This document shows, in pieces, positions 1-8,805 of a stretch of DNA of 16,614 nt. The position numbers were made by a program, and so were the translations under genes. The number at the start of each line of letters is the position of its first letter. Position 1 is the stretch's first letter. This DNA comes from Cochliopodium minus (lineage: Eukaryota; Discosea; Himatismenida; Cochliopodiidae): contig JAMYWO010000576.1 of NCBI GenBank assembly GCA_024220525.1, forward strand, positions 1 to 16,614. The letters run 5' to 3'. The notes under the pieces were generated by a model. It worked only from the letters and a program-made list of their open reading frames with translations, did no database searches and had not been told where the DNA came from.

Positions 1-74
1 AAAATAAAAAAATAAAAAAATAAAAAAATAAAAAAATAAAAAAATAAAAAAATAAAAAAATAAAAAAATAAAAA
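1..74. repeat. 8-bp A-rich microsatellite
   Basis: About eight to nine head-to-tail copies of the unit TAAAAAAA, nearly perfect, running off the left window edge. The next gene ends at 133, so this lies just beyond its 3' end. Slippage during replication is the simplest origin. No coding potential is seen here or in 75-132. Confidence 0.9.
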
Positions 75-132
75 TGAAAAATTTGAAAACAAAATTATTC
101 TGATAAAATTAAAAAAAAATTTATTATTTTTT

Positions 133-1333
133 TTAATAAGTTTTTACATCACTGTCACTATCACTTTCATTCAACTTTGAAACAATTTTTTTGAGAGAGT
201 TGATCTCTTTTTCTGAGGAGATGCTTTTCTGATAGAGAGATTGCGTAAACTCTTCCAAGTGGCTCACTTTGTTGGAGAGGTTGGAAATTTGTTCGTTGAG
301 CTGGTTGATTTGGAAGTTTGTCTTCAATTCATTTGCTTTTTTTTCTTTGGACAACACTTGAATTATCTTTTTTTATTTAAATTAAAAAATAAATTAAAAA
401 AATAAAATTGATTGAAACAAAATAAAAATAAATTTAAAAATAAATAAATCGAAAATTTTAATAATTAAAAAAAAAAATATCGAAAAAATAAGGAAAAAAA
501 AAATTTGGTTAAAAAATGCAATTAACGAAAATAAAATTTAAAAAATAAAAAATTAAATTGAAAAATTTCAACAAATTTTTGATAAAAGAAAATATTTGGA
601 AAAATAATTCTTTTCAAATTAGTTATAAAAAAAATCTTCATTAAAAATAGATTAAAAATTAAATCAAGAAAATTAGTTTACATTTATTGTATCTCTTGCA
701 AATTTTTCGAGGTTTTCTAGCTTGGTTCCGTTTTGATCATTAGATACTATCAATTCAAGCTTGTTGGCCAAAAGATCAAAGTTTTCCGACTCGATCAACT
801 TGAGTTCGACGGTGATCAGACCGATGAATCTTAACACATGTTTATCATTGCATTCTATCTTGATGATCTTTTAAAAAGAAATAAGGATGGGTGAATTTAA
901 GAAAGAATGATGATAAATGGATTGTATTTAAGAATATTGGTTTTGAATGATTGAAAAATAAAAGATTTTTGATCTAAAGATTTTTTTTTTCTTTAATAAA
1001 TAATTATTTCTTTGAAATTTCCCAAATTAAATAAAAATCTTTCAACGAAATATTTTAATTCTGATAATTTTTTACATCTTTGGTATGATCTGAATCAAAT
1101 GTCGTTGGATATTCATCATTAAATATGCTCACTATGGCCTCTTTCAATTGTGGCCAGGATGTGGTGTTCTTGAGAGATGGAATCTGCTCCAAAAAATTGT
1201 TCTCGCTTAATTGTGCCTCCCAACTTTTTCTCTTCACATCTTTGGCCTCATATATCGACTTGATCTTCAAATATTCAGAATCTATCTTGAGAAGATATTT
1301 CATCTGATCTATGCTCTTCTCGAATATCTCCAT
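133..1333 (-). CDS. Three-exon gene, 225-residue protein with C-terminal coiled coil, family not recognised
   Basis: Exons 1333-1076, 867-682 and 366-133. All junctions are GT-AG (donors GTAAAA and GTAAAC) and both introns are phase 0. The sum is 678 nt, giving 225 residues plus TAA. The start is the ATG at 1333. The apparent start of the last exon at 357 is a GTG and is not used, because in-frame sequence continues to the AG at 368-367. The N-terminal 150 residues mix helix and strand (residues 1-50 look helical; LRFIGLITVELKLIE near 99-113 looks like strands). Residues about 153-215 form a heptad-rich coiled coil (NQLNEQISNLSNKVSHLEEF), followed by an acidic tail (ESDSDSDV). A globular head followed by a coiled coil recalls the shape of XRCC4/SAS-6-like or kinetochore proteins, but no diagnostic motif is visible. 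Exons are much richer in G+C than the introns. The joins are inferred; that it is a gene is fairly sure. Confidence 0.75.
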
Positions 1334-1721
1334 TCCTCAAATAAATAACTTCTTTAAATTTTTTTTTCTTTTTATATATTTTTTATATTTTTATTTGGAG
1401 ATTGAGCAATTTAAGATTTGGATGGAGTGAAATTAAATGAGGTATATGATTTGATAATTATTGAGGGAAAGTATTTTAATTAGAATTTTCAGGTGGACTT
1501 TAAAACAAATTTTTTTATTTATTTCAATCAAAAAATTAAAAATTGTTTTTAAATTGAAACTTATGAAATTTTTATTGAAATGTATGAATTGGACACTTGA
1601 TGTTAAAGCTTTGAAGTTAATTGGAATTAATTAATTTTTTATTATTTTATAATTTTTATTTTATTAATTTAAAACCAACTCGGAATAAAAATAATTATTT
1701 TTTTAATTATTCATACAAAAA
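1334..1721. other. Intergenic region, 388 bp
   Basis: Lies between the start of the coiled-coil gene (1333) and the stop of the SCCPDH-like gene (1722), both on the minus strand. It must hold the promoter of the first and the 3' end of the second. AT-rich, with no ORF, repeat or RNA gene that I can support. Confidence 0.7.
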
Positions 1722-2705
1722 TTATTTGTTTAAGTAAACTTTGACACCCAAATTGACCTTGTTGAGTCTGTTGTACAAAGTCTCGCCAAAAGCAGTAGCA
1801 GGAGTTAAAACGCCTCCTTTAAACGAAATAGAGTCCTCATCTTCATCGCTCACCAAACACATTGCACATTCACTAATCATCTTGGCAGTTTCCAAATAAC
1901 CTAAAAAAAAAATTTGATGAAAAAAATTAAAAAAAATAATGTAAAAAATTAAAAAAAAATTAAAAAAAAATAAAAATATTAAAAAAAACTATTAAAAATC
2001 AATTATTTTTTTTACCAGGGTCTCCATTGATTTGGACGCTGGAGTAGACAGGCTTTTTGGAGGAAGTAGTGCCGAAATAAGTGATGTTGCATCTTTGTCT
2101 CTCCATTCTGCTTCTAGAAGGACCCTCAGTAGATCTAAACGAAAAAAAAAAAATAAGAAAAAATAAAAATAAAAAATAAAAAAAAAAAAATGAGAAAAAA
2201 ATAGAAAATAAAAATAAAATAAACCAATAAAAATAAACCAACAAATAACAATTTTTTTTTTTACTTTGGTAAGAGTCCACGAAGGTATTTTCTCAGGAAA
2301 GAAACCTTGGACAACATCAAGAAAAAGGTGAGCAAGAAGGAAACTATGAGTGCGAGAAAACCTTGCTTAAAGGATTTTGTGCCCATACATTCTCCATATT
2401 CAAAGTTTCTGCCTTTTAAAAAAAATAAAAATCCAAATGAAAAACTAAAATAAAAACTATAAATTAAAATGAAAAACTGAAAATCCAAACTAACAAAAAT
2501 CTTAAAATAAACAAAATTAATTAAAAATAAAATAAAAATAAAAATAAAAATAAATAAAAAATAAAAAATAAAAAATAATAAATAATAAATAAAAAATAAA
2601 AAATAAAAAATAAAAAATAAAATATAAAAATATAAAAAATAAAAAATAAAAATTAAAAATTAAAAAATAAAAAAATAAAAATAAAAATAATAATAATAAA
2701 TAATA

Positions 2706-2736
<31 letters not shown>

Positions 2737-4703
2737 TAAAAATAAAAATAAAAAATAAAAAATAAAATAAAAAATAAAAATTAAAAATTAAAAATTAAAA
2801 ATTAAAAAATAAAAATTTACTATAATCTCCATCTTGTAAATCATTAGATTTCCTCACAACTTGTTCATTGACACCAGCCATGATGAAAGGATGAGTCCAG
2901 GATTGAGACTCCTTGTGGTAGGAGATGAAGTTTTCTTTGGTGGATTTGCCGCCCTTTTGTTTCTCGCAAAGATAGAAGGGGCTGAAGATTTTCTTCAACG
3001 TGCTGAGTGGAAGAGCCAAAGTTTCGAACATGCTTTCTATTGTTCCTCCACTAATATTAAAATTTTTTTAAAAAAATTTAAATTCTTTGAATAAAATTTT
3101 CGAATTTTAATATAAATGTGATGAAAATTTTTTTTTCAAAAAAAAATAAAATTTATAATGAAAAGAAAAAAAAAATAATTTTCTGGATTAAAGACAAAAA
3201 AAATTCAAAAATAAGCAAATAATAAATTTATTATTGACTCTATTACATATTTCAAAAAATAAATAATTAAACAAAAATTTAAATACAATTAATGAAAAAT
3301 AATTTTAAAAATAATATTGAGTAATCAGGCGTTGTGAAAATTTAGAATAAAAAAATTCAAATTGAAATAAATTAATAAAAATAAGGATTAAAAAAATTTT
3401 AAAATGTAAAAATTGAAAAAAAAAAAAAAAACCAAAAATAGAAATCAAAAATAAAAAATAAAAATGTTTTTTCTACCTTCCTGCCAAAGGCTGGTTAACA
3501 GTATAAACAGCAGTGACGCTCTTCAACTCTTCCTTTTCTCCATATTTTTCCTTGACGAGCTTGTTCATCATGTAGACAGACAAGTCACTCGGAACAGAGT
3601 CGAACCCACAAAAATTGACGATTTTTACTTTCTTCTTTGTTGCTTCTTCGTGGTATTTCTCTTGGATTTGCTTGACCCAATGTCCTTCTCCTGTCAAATC
3701 TTTTTTTTCAAAAAAAAAAATTTTAAATTTCATGTTGTTACTTAATTTTATTTCATTTTATTATTTTATTTTAATTTTAATTTTAATTTTTTTTTGTATT
3801 TTGTATTAAATTTAATTGATAAAAAAATACTTTATATTTTTAATTATATTTTTATTTTTATTTTGAATATTTTGAATATTTTTTAATATTTTTTAATTTA
3901 TCTTTATCATTCTTACCAACATAATGAGTACCCATTTTAACGCATGCTTCGACCATGTTGGTTCCGTATCTTACGTAAGGACCTTAGTTACATTTAATTT
4001 TAAAATTAATTGAGATTAATTATTTAATTGTTATTTTTCTTGTTGTATTTTATTTTTTTAATTTTTTTTTTATTAATTTTAATTTTTACCCACCAATGAT
4101 GCTACCACTTTTGCTTTTTTCACAATATCTTTTAATTGTTCAAGATTGTTGCTATCAGCAATCAATATATCGAAATCAGCAGAACTAATTTTGAATGTTA
4201 AAAATTAAATTATTTCAGCGAAAAAATATATATATATATTCTAATTTTGTTTGGTTTTTTTTTTACTATTTCTCTTTCATTTGTTTCTGTATATTTTCTA
4301 GTTTGTTTTTATCCCTCCCACCAATTGCTATTTTGACATTTTTATAAGTCTTTGCCAAATATTCGGATGTTAAATTTCCTTTTTAAAGAATGAATTGATC
4401 AGAAAATTTTGATGATTTTCACAATTTAAGCAAAATTAAAGAAATATTTTTTTAAAATTAAATTATTTGGGATAATATATTTACCTTTTTAAATAAAATT
4501 GTAATATTTTTCTTTCAAATGATGCTCAGTATTTATGATCTCTCATCTTTTAAAATTATATTCTAAAGAATAAATTTTTATTTTTCTCACCTGTGAAACC
4601 TGTTGCACCATACTTGTTGGGGGAGAAAATAATTAGTTTATAAAGTAAATATAAGGTTTAAAAAAATGGATACAAGTAAAATATCATATTCTCTCTTTTC
4701 CAT
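1722..4703 (-). CDS. SCCPDH: SCCPDH-like (saccharopine dehydrogenase-like) oxidoreductase, ten exons, 407 residues
   Basis: Exons: 4703-4674, 4612-4591, 4378-4267, 4184-4090, 3982-3917, 3699-3477, 3050-2821, 2412-2265, 2134-2016, 1900-1722. All junctions are GT-AG, phases agree at every join, and the sum of 1224 nt gives 407 residues plus TAA, close to the roughly 430 of animal SCCPDH. Exon 1 reads MEKREYDILL. The 22-nt microexon encodes YGATGFTG (residues 11-18), the dinucleotide-binding glycine loop of a Rossmann fold. Other family marks are IAIGGRDKNKLE, LVGPYVRYG, VEACVKMGTHYVDLTGE, CGFDSVPSD, SGGTIESM, a hydrophobic segment at about 278-293, NGDPGYLETAKM and GGVLTPAT. Family members are NAD(P)-type oxidoreductases, often membrane or lipid-droplet associated; the substrate is not established and saccharopine dehydrogenase activity should not be assumed. 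The reading frame is intact and should encode a full-length protein. Confidence 0.93.
2521..2816. repeat. (TAAAAA)n-type low-complexity tract inside SCCPDH intron 7
   Basis: Almost 300 bp built only from A and T in mixed TAAAA, TAAAAA, TAATAA and TTAAAAA units. It fills most of the 408-nt intron 2413-2820. In the pre-mRNA (minus strand) it reads as a long U-rich tract that runs from just after the donor at 2820 most of the way to the acceptor. It is probably a length-variable microsatellite. Confidence 0.9.
3051..3476 (-). other. SCCPDH intron 6, 426 nt
   Basis: The longest intron of the gene, donor GTAGAA at 3476 and acceptor TTAG at 3052-3051. The splice joins SerGlyGly across the boundary (LAG-S-GGTIES), which matches the conserved family motif. 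No nested gene or RNA is seen in it, only A/T-rich sequence. Confidence 0.85.
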
Positions 4704-4840
4704 TTTTTTATTTTTTTAAAGATTGATTTAATTAAAAATATAAAAAAAAGATAATAACTCTGGGTCAACAAAATCCCATTTTAGTTTTAAAGGTTTGGCA
4801 GTTTCGAGAAATAAATGAAACCTATTTAAAAGATCTTTAA
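4704..4840 (-). other. SCCPDH upstream region with an unexplained open fragment
   Basis: On the minus strand, about 4825-4748 has an open stretch after an acceptor-like AATAG. It contains FLETAKPLKLKWDFVDPELL and reads more like protein than the surrounding A/T-rich DNA. No start, donor or partner exon could be placed. It may be a leftover exon of the degenerate gene upstream or chance. The rest must include the promoter of the SCCPDH-like gene. Confidence 0.35.
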
Positions 4841-5110
4841 TTTTCAATTAGAATGATTGAATAGTTCCTCTGTGATCATTCCATTTTTATTTTATTGGTT
4901 ACTTCGAGTTTGTATTTTGTAGCATCTCCATGAAAAGATATCGCAAGTTTTATTTTTGATAAAATTCTGAAGAAAATGAAAAACAGTCTTTTAAGAAAAC
5001 TAATTTTCTACAACTTTGATCATCTGAGTTTTTTAAGGGTAGTTTAATTTGGAAGAATATCACTCATTTTGGAAATCCATTCTGTGACTTCAATTACCTG
5101 TTCGAAAGAT
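4840..5110 (-). pseudogene. Degenerate copy of the two-exon microprotein gene
   Basis: The first-exon relic (about 5106-5018) still reads VIEVTE, then loses frame and meets a stop after ISKMSDILPN. Its ATG region is not recognisable. The second-exon relic (about 4946-4847) keeps FHGDATKYKLEV in one frame and GMITEELFN in another, with an insertion and stops between. FHG-D matches the neighbouring intact copy at 5300-5711 (FHGSPVDAAKYKLEAG), so these two were probably sister copies. It cannot make a normal family protein. Confidence 0.65.
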
Positions 5111-5299
5111 TAATTTTAGAAAACTCAAAATAGAGACAATTGTTCCTTTTTACTCTAGAAAAGGAAATTGAGTTAATATGAAGGAAGATCTTAAAAATAT
5201 GAAGTTCAAAGTTTTAAATCAAAATGCTAGCATATAAAAAATAAAATAATTTTGAATGAAGGTTTAATTAATCAATTAAAGTAGTATTGAATGGAATGT

Positions 5300-5711
5300 T
5301 TAATCTGTTTGCACTGGAATTTTCATTTGAAATTGATTGCAAACTCTATTGTATTGTTCCTCTGTAATCAAACCAGCTTCTAATTTGTATTTTGCAGCAT
5401 CAACTGGAGATCCATGAAAATCTAAAAGAGCAATAAAGAAAATTGAAAATTATGTTGGAATAGTTTGTTTTTTCCAATATAAATTTTGGTTTTAATATTA
5501 TTTAAACTTGTATATATGTTTTATATAGGTTTCAATATATTTTATTATTTTGACGATTATAATATTTATTTATTTAAACGTTTAATGTGCATTATTATTT
5601 CTTTTTACTTTGTGTAGTATTATCAGAATATTTTAATGTAATTGTTCCTTGTGGAGGATATGTTTGATCAGAAAATCCATCTTCTGTCACTTCAATAATC
5701 TTTTTGCTCAT
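5300..5711 (-). CDS. Two-exon microprotein gene, copy a (74 residues, SHOCT-like C-terminus)
   Basis: Exons 5711-5609 and 5421-5300, intron of 187 nt (donor GTAAAA, acceptor TTAG), phase 1, TAA stop. Residues 1-34 (first exon) begin MSKKIIEVTEDGFSDQ and look like a few beta strands. Residues 35-74 include SPVDAAKYKLEAGLITEEQY, which resembles the SHOCT short C-terminal domain (pattern of a helix, AGLITEEE, then another helix). No signal peptide or membrane segment. This is the most divergent intact copy: the tail reads QFQMKIPVQTD where the other copies have an acidic Lys/Glu/Asp tail, and its intron is the longest. The function is unknown, and the SHOCT likeness is by eye only. Confidence 0.75.
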
Positions 5712-5820
5712 TTCTTACTTTTTAATTTTATTTTTATTTTTTTGAATGAAATTTAAAAAGATTTATTTATTGAATTGAAAAAATTTGAGTATGAAAAGCT
5801 TTCTTTAATTTATAATTATT

Positions 5821-6111
5821 TTAATCTTTTTCTTGCATTTCTTGTTTGAAATATTGATTGCGAACTCTATTGTATTGTTCCTCTGTAATCAAACCAGCTT
5901 CGAATTTATATTTTGCAGCATCAACAGGAGTTCCATTGACAACTATTTTTCAATTTTAAAAGAGTGATAATTGGTATATTTTATATTTATTTATTTTTTT
6001 TTTACCATTTGTTGTATTATCAGAATATTTAAGAGTAATTTGACCTTTAGGAGGATAACTTCTCATTGGAAACCCATTATCTGTTACTTCAACTATCTTT
6101 TTGTTTGACAT
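5821..6111 (-). CDS. Two-exon microprotein gene, copy b (75 residues, SHOCT-like C-terminus)
   Basis: Exons 6111-6006 and 5942-5821, intron of 63 nt (donor GTAAAAAA, acceptor ATAG), phase 1, TAA stop. The N-terminus MSNKKIVEVTDNGFPMRSYP has an extra Asn codon shared with copy f. The C-terminal exon carries NGTPVDAAKYKFEAGLITEE and ends NQYFKQEMQEKD. A second, solitary first exon lies only 145 bp upstream (6257-6359) and could also splice to this second exon, because both donors are phase 1. Function unknown; it is a member of the local array. Confidence 0.8.
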
Positions 6112-6256
6112 TCTCTAAATTCTCTTTTGATTTTTTTTTATATAATTTTTTATATTTATATTTTTGAGTTCAAATCAAAATCACAGGAAAATTTCGAATT
6201 TTGAATAAAACGATCAATGGAAATTGATCAAATAAAAAGGTAATTTTTTTTTTTAC

Positions 6257-6359
6257 CATTTGTTGTATTATCAGAATATTTGAGTGTAATTTGGCCTTTA
6301 GGAGGATAACTTCTCATTTGAAACCCATCATCTGTTACTTCAACTATCTTTTTGCTCAT
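6257..6359 (-). other. Solitary first exon (copy c): alternative first exon or orphan
   Basis: An intact first exon with ATG at 6359, reading MSKKIVEVTDDGFQMRSYPP and on to a good phase-1 donor (G|GTAAAA at 6256). No second exon lies between it and the next first exon at 6111. The nearest acceptor with a family second exon is at 5943, beyond copy b's own first exon. Splicing there would remove a 314-nt intron holding copy b's first exon and give a normal 74-residue family protein. Otherwise it is the remnant of a copy whose second exon was deleted. Its frame is uninterrupted, which argues for either recent deletion or continued use. Confidence 0.7.
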
Positions 6360-6465
6360 TTTCTTTCTTATTAATTCTTGATTGAAATTTTGAAAATATG
6401 ATCTTCAACCTCTATTAAATGATTTGAAAAAAAAATCAAGCATGAAAAGTTATCTTTAATAATTT

Positions 6466-6747
6466 TTAATCATCATTTTTCATATTGTGTTTGAAATGTT
6501 TATTGCGAACTTTATTGTATTGTTCCTCAGTGATTAAACCAGCTTCGAATTTGTATTTTGCAGCATCTACTGGGGTTCCATTGACAACTATTTAAATTAA
6601 AGTTTGATAAGGAAATTTATTTAGATATATAAAGGCATTTCTTTAAAATTGGAGTTTTTTTTTACCATTTGTTGTATTATCAGAATATTTAAGAGTGATT
6701 TGATCAGAATATTCATCTTCTGTTACTTCAATAATCTTTTTACTCAT
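6466..6747 (-). CDS. Two-exon microprotein gene, copy d (67 residues, internally shortened)
   Basis: Exons 6747-6666 and 6587-6466, intron of 78 nt, phase 1, TAA stop. The first exon is only 82 nt: it reads MSKKIIEVTEDEYSDQITLK, so seven codons matching TYPPQGT of copy a are missing without loss of frame. The SDQ residues link it to copy a. The second exon is normal (NGTPVDAAKYKFEAGLITEE) with a basic tail, NKHFKHNMKNDD. Either the missing loop is dispensable or this copy is losing function. Function unknown. Confidence 0.75.
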
Positions 6748-6835
6748 TTTCTTTTTAAAAAAAAAAATATTTTTTTTTTTTTTTTTTATTTTTTGATTGA
6801 AATTTTGAGTATGAAAAGCTATCTTTTATTAATTT

Positions 6836-7143
6836 TTAATCATTATTTTCCATTTCATATTTGAGATATTGATTCTTCACCTTGTTATATTGTTCCTCGG
6901 TGATCAAACCTGCTTCGAATTTAAATTTTGCAGCATCAACTGGAGTCACATTTTCAACTATTCATAAATAAGAGATCATTAACGGAAATTGATGTATAAG
7001 ATATACAAGTATTTCTTAATATGAGAGTTATTTTTACCATAAGATATTGTATCATCAGAATATTTAAGAAGGATTTGCCCTTGGGGAGGAAAGCTTCTCT
7101 TTGGAAATCCATCATCTATTACTTCAATCAACTTTTTGCTCAT
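6836..7143 (-). CDS. Two-exon microprotein gene, copy e (75 residues, SHOCT-like C-terminus)
   Basis: Exons 7143-7038 and 6957-6836, intron of 80 nt (donor GTAAAAAT, acceptor ATAG), phase 1, TAA stop. The N-terminus reads MSKKLIEVIDDGFPKRSFPP. At the exon junction it has TISY-VENV where the others have TTN-VVNG, so the linker has changed most in this copy. The C-terminal exon keeps TPVDAAKFKFEAGLITEEQY and the acidic tail EMENND. Function unknown. Confidence 0.8.
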
Positions 7144-7345
7144 TTCTTTCTCTTTTTAATTTTATTTAATTATTCAAAAATATTATGCGAATCCCACCAT
7201 ACACTGTACGTAAATATCAATTAATTGTATATTAGAAGAGATATCTCCAATATTGAGATTAATGATTTTTTATATCGTGTTAAAAATATCCATATTAAAA
7301 AGAAAAAAATTTTCACTAATGGAAAAAACTTTCTTTTATTAATTT

Positions 7346-7626
7346 TTAATCATCATTTTCCATTTCATGTTTGAAATATTGATTCTTCACTTTATTATAT
7401 TGTTCCTCGGTGATCAAACCAGCTTCGAATTTATATTTTGCAGCATCAACTGGAGTTCCATTTACAACTATTTTTCAATTAAAAAAGTTATAATTGGTTA
7501 TATATATTTTTTTTTTTTACCATTTGTTGTATCATCAGAATATTTAATGGTGATTTGTCCTTTGGGAGGATAACTTCTCATTGGAAATCCATTATCTGTT
7601 ACTTCAACTATCTTTTTGTTTGACAT
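7346..7626 (-). CDS. Two-exon microprotein gene, copy f (75 residues, SHOCT-like C-terminus)
   Basis: Exons 7626-7521 and 7467-7346, intron of only 53 nt (donor GTAAAAAA, acceptor AATAG), phase 1, TAA stop. It begins MSNKKIVEVTDNGFPMRSYP, identical at the start to copy b, and the second exon carries NGTPVDAAKYKFEAGLITEE with tail FKHEMENDD. The shared extra Asn codon and the similar sequence upstream of the ATG suggest that b and f descend from the same duplication event. Function unknown. Confidence 0.8.
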
Positions 7627-7767
7627 TCTCTAAATTTCTCTTTTGATTTTTTTTATTTTTTTTATTTTTATTATTATTTTGAGATCAAATCAAAATCAAA
7701 GAAAATAAATAACAAAATCAAAAAAACAATTATTTTATTTTTGGAAGAATCTTTAATTATTTGGAGT

Positions 7768-8051
7768 CTAATCACAATACAATTCTTCTTCTTGAAGAAT
7801 TTCTTTATATTGATTCTTCACTTGATTGTATTGTACTTCATTGATCAATCCAGCTTCGAATTTGTATTTTGCAGCATCAACTGGAGTTCCATTTACAACT
7901 ATTTTTCAATTTTAAAAGATGATAATTGGTTATTTTTTTTTTTTTTACCATTTGTTGTATCATCAGAATATTTAATGGTGATTTGTCCTTGAGGAGGATG
8001 GCTTCTCATTGGAAATCCATTATCTGTTACTTCAACAATCTTTTTGCTCAT
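7768..8051 (-). CDS. Two-exon microprotein gene, copy g (77 residues, SHOCT-like C-terminus)
   Basis: Exons 8051-7949 and 7898-7768, intron of 50 nt, phase 1. This is the first unit of the array in transcription order and the only one ending in TAG, with a longer acidic tail (KEILQEEELYCD). It starts MSKKIVEVTDNGFPMRSHPP. In the SHOCT-like part AGLITEEQY has become AGLINEVQY, so a usually conserved Thr-Glu-Glu is altered. The 750-bp region upstream should hold its promoter. Function unknown. Confidence 0.8.
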
Positions 8052-8805
8052 TTCTTTCTTCTTTTTTTTTTATATCTTATTCAACAAGTTGATCTTTTTT
8101 TTTGAGGAATGTTTCTGGACAACAGTTTTTCAATAAATCTTTTATTATAATGATTTTAACCGAAATTATTTTATTGCCCTAAATTAAATTCGTTAATTTT
8201 AACATAAGATCTCAATTATTAGATTTGTATAATCAATCACAATTGTGATACTTGATTATTCCTTTTATCATAATACTTTCATATTCTTTCTTTTTTCTTT
8301 AGTTAAAGCCACAAAAAGAGGTAAAAGATAATTCTGTTGAATAATGAATATTTGAAAAAACTAAATCTTGTGATTGTCCAATAATGAATTTGACTTTATT
8401 TGTTTTTTTAATCACCAACAAAATTTATATGATCGAAAAAAAAAATTTCCAAAACTCTATTATTCAATTTTTGAAACAATCTATTTGATTCTTTCTTAAT
8501 CATTACAATAATAACAAATATTTCTTTTTTGTTTGAAACTGAGAATTTTAGTTGAAATTTCTTTAAAAATTTTTTATTTTTTTGTATTTTCCTATATTAA
8601 AAAGTCAATTTAAAGAAGATAGTCTTATCATTTTGGTGTTTTTTCTGTAAATGTTTTTGATTAAGGGAAATTTTAAAATTTTTTTTTTTTATATTTTAAT
8701 TTGAATATATTTTTGAGGAATATTAATAAAATAATATAAAAAAATTAATAAAAAAAAAAATCGTTTTAAAATTAAGAAACACTTTATTTTGATAATATTA
8801 AAAAA
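8052..8805. other. Divergent intergenic region, 754 bp
   Basis: Separates the minus-strand microprotein array from the plus-strand F-box gene, so promoters for both directions should lie here. No coding exon was recognised on either strand. One sequence stands out, a perfect 14-bp palindrome at 8236-8249; otherwise A/T-rich with poly-T runs. Confidence 0.65.
8236..8249. promoter_or_regulatory. Perfect 14-bp palindrome, possible dimeric factor site
   Basis: ATCACAATTGTGAT is its own reverse complement. It is extended imperfectly by AATCA on the left and TTGATT on the right. It contains the E-box-like core CAATTG. It sits within the only divergent intergenic region of the window. A role in transcription is inference only. 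Confidence 0.3.

Larger units (their letters stand above)
4840..8051 (-). repeat. Tandem array of two-exon microprotein genes
   Basis: A unit of a first exon (about 82-106 nt), a short intron and a second exon (122-131 nt) recurs head to tail on the minus strand at about 250-500 bp intervals. There are six intact genes (starts 5711, 6111, 6747, 7143, 7626, 8051), one solitary first exon (6257-6359) and one degenerate unit (about 4840-5110). The similarity extends into the 3' flank: a tract like GAAAAGCTATC follows several stops, so whole gene units were duplicated. Every intron is phase 1. Confidence 0.85.

Noticed and set aside
133-357. Open frame of 74 codons as a separate small gene
   Set aside because: Its apparent start is GTG, and the frame continues upstream to a splice acceptor. 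It is the last exon of the gene at 133-1333.
1999-2488. Two Phe/Leu-rich open frames that look like membrane proteins
   Set aside because: The hydrophobic stretches, except the exon-8 segment of SCCPDH, are translated A/T introns. The real exons end at the splice sites given for the SCCPDH-like gene.
2861-3809. Plus-strand open frames across SCCPDH exons 6 and 7
   Set aside because: They are shadows in the opposite strand of well-matched coding exons and continue into poly-A/T introns.
6649-7992. Plus-strand Phe/Ile-rich open frames over the microprotein array
   Set aside because: They are antisense to the repeated exons and recur only because the array recurs; their hydrophobic parts are poly-T introns.
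4840-8051. Regularly spaced repeats as a CRISPR or satellite array
   Set aside because: The repeats are 80-130 nt coding exons with splice signals and a eukaryotic context, not short palindromic repeats with unique spacers.
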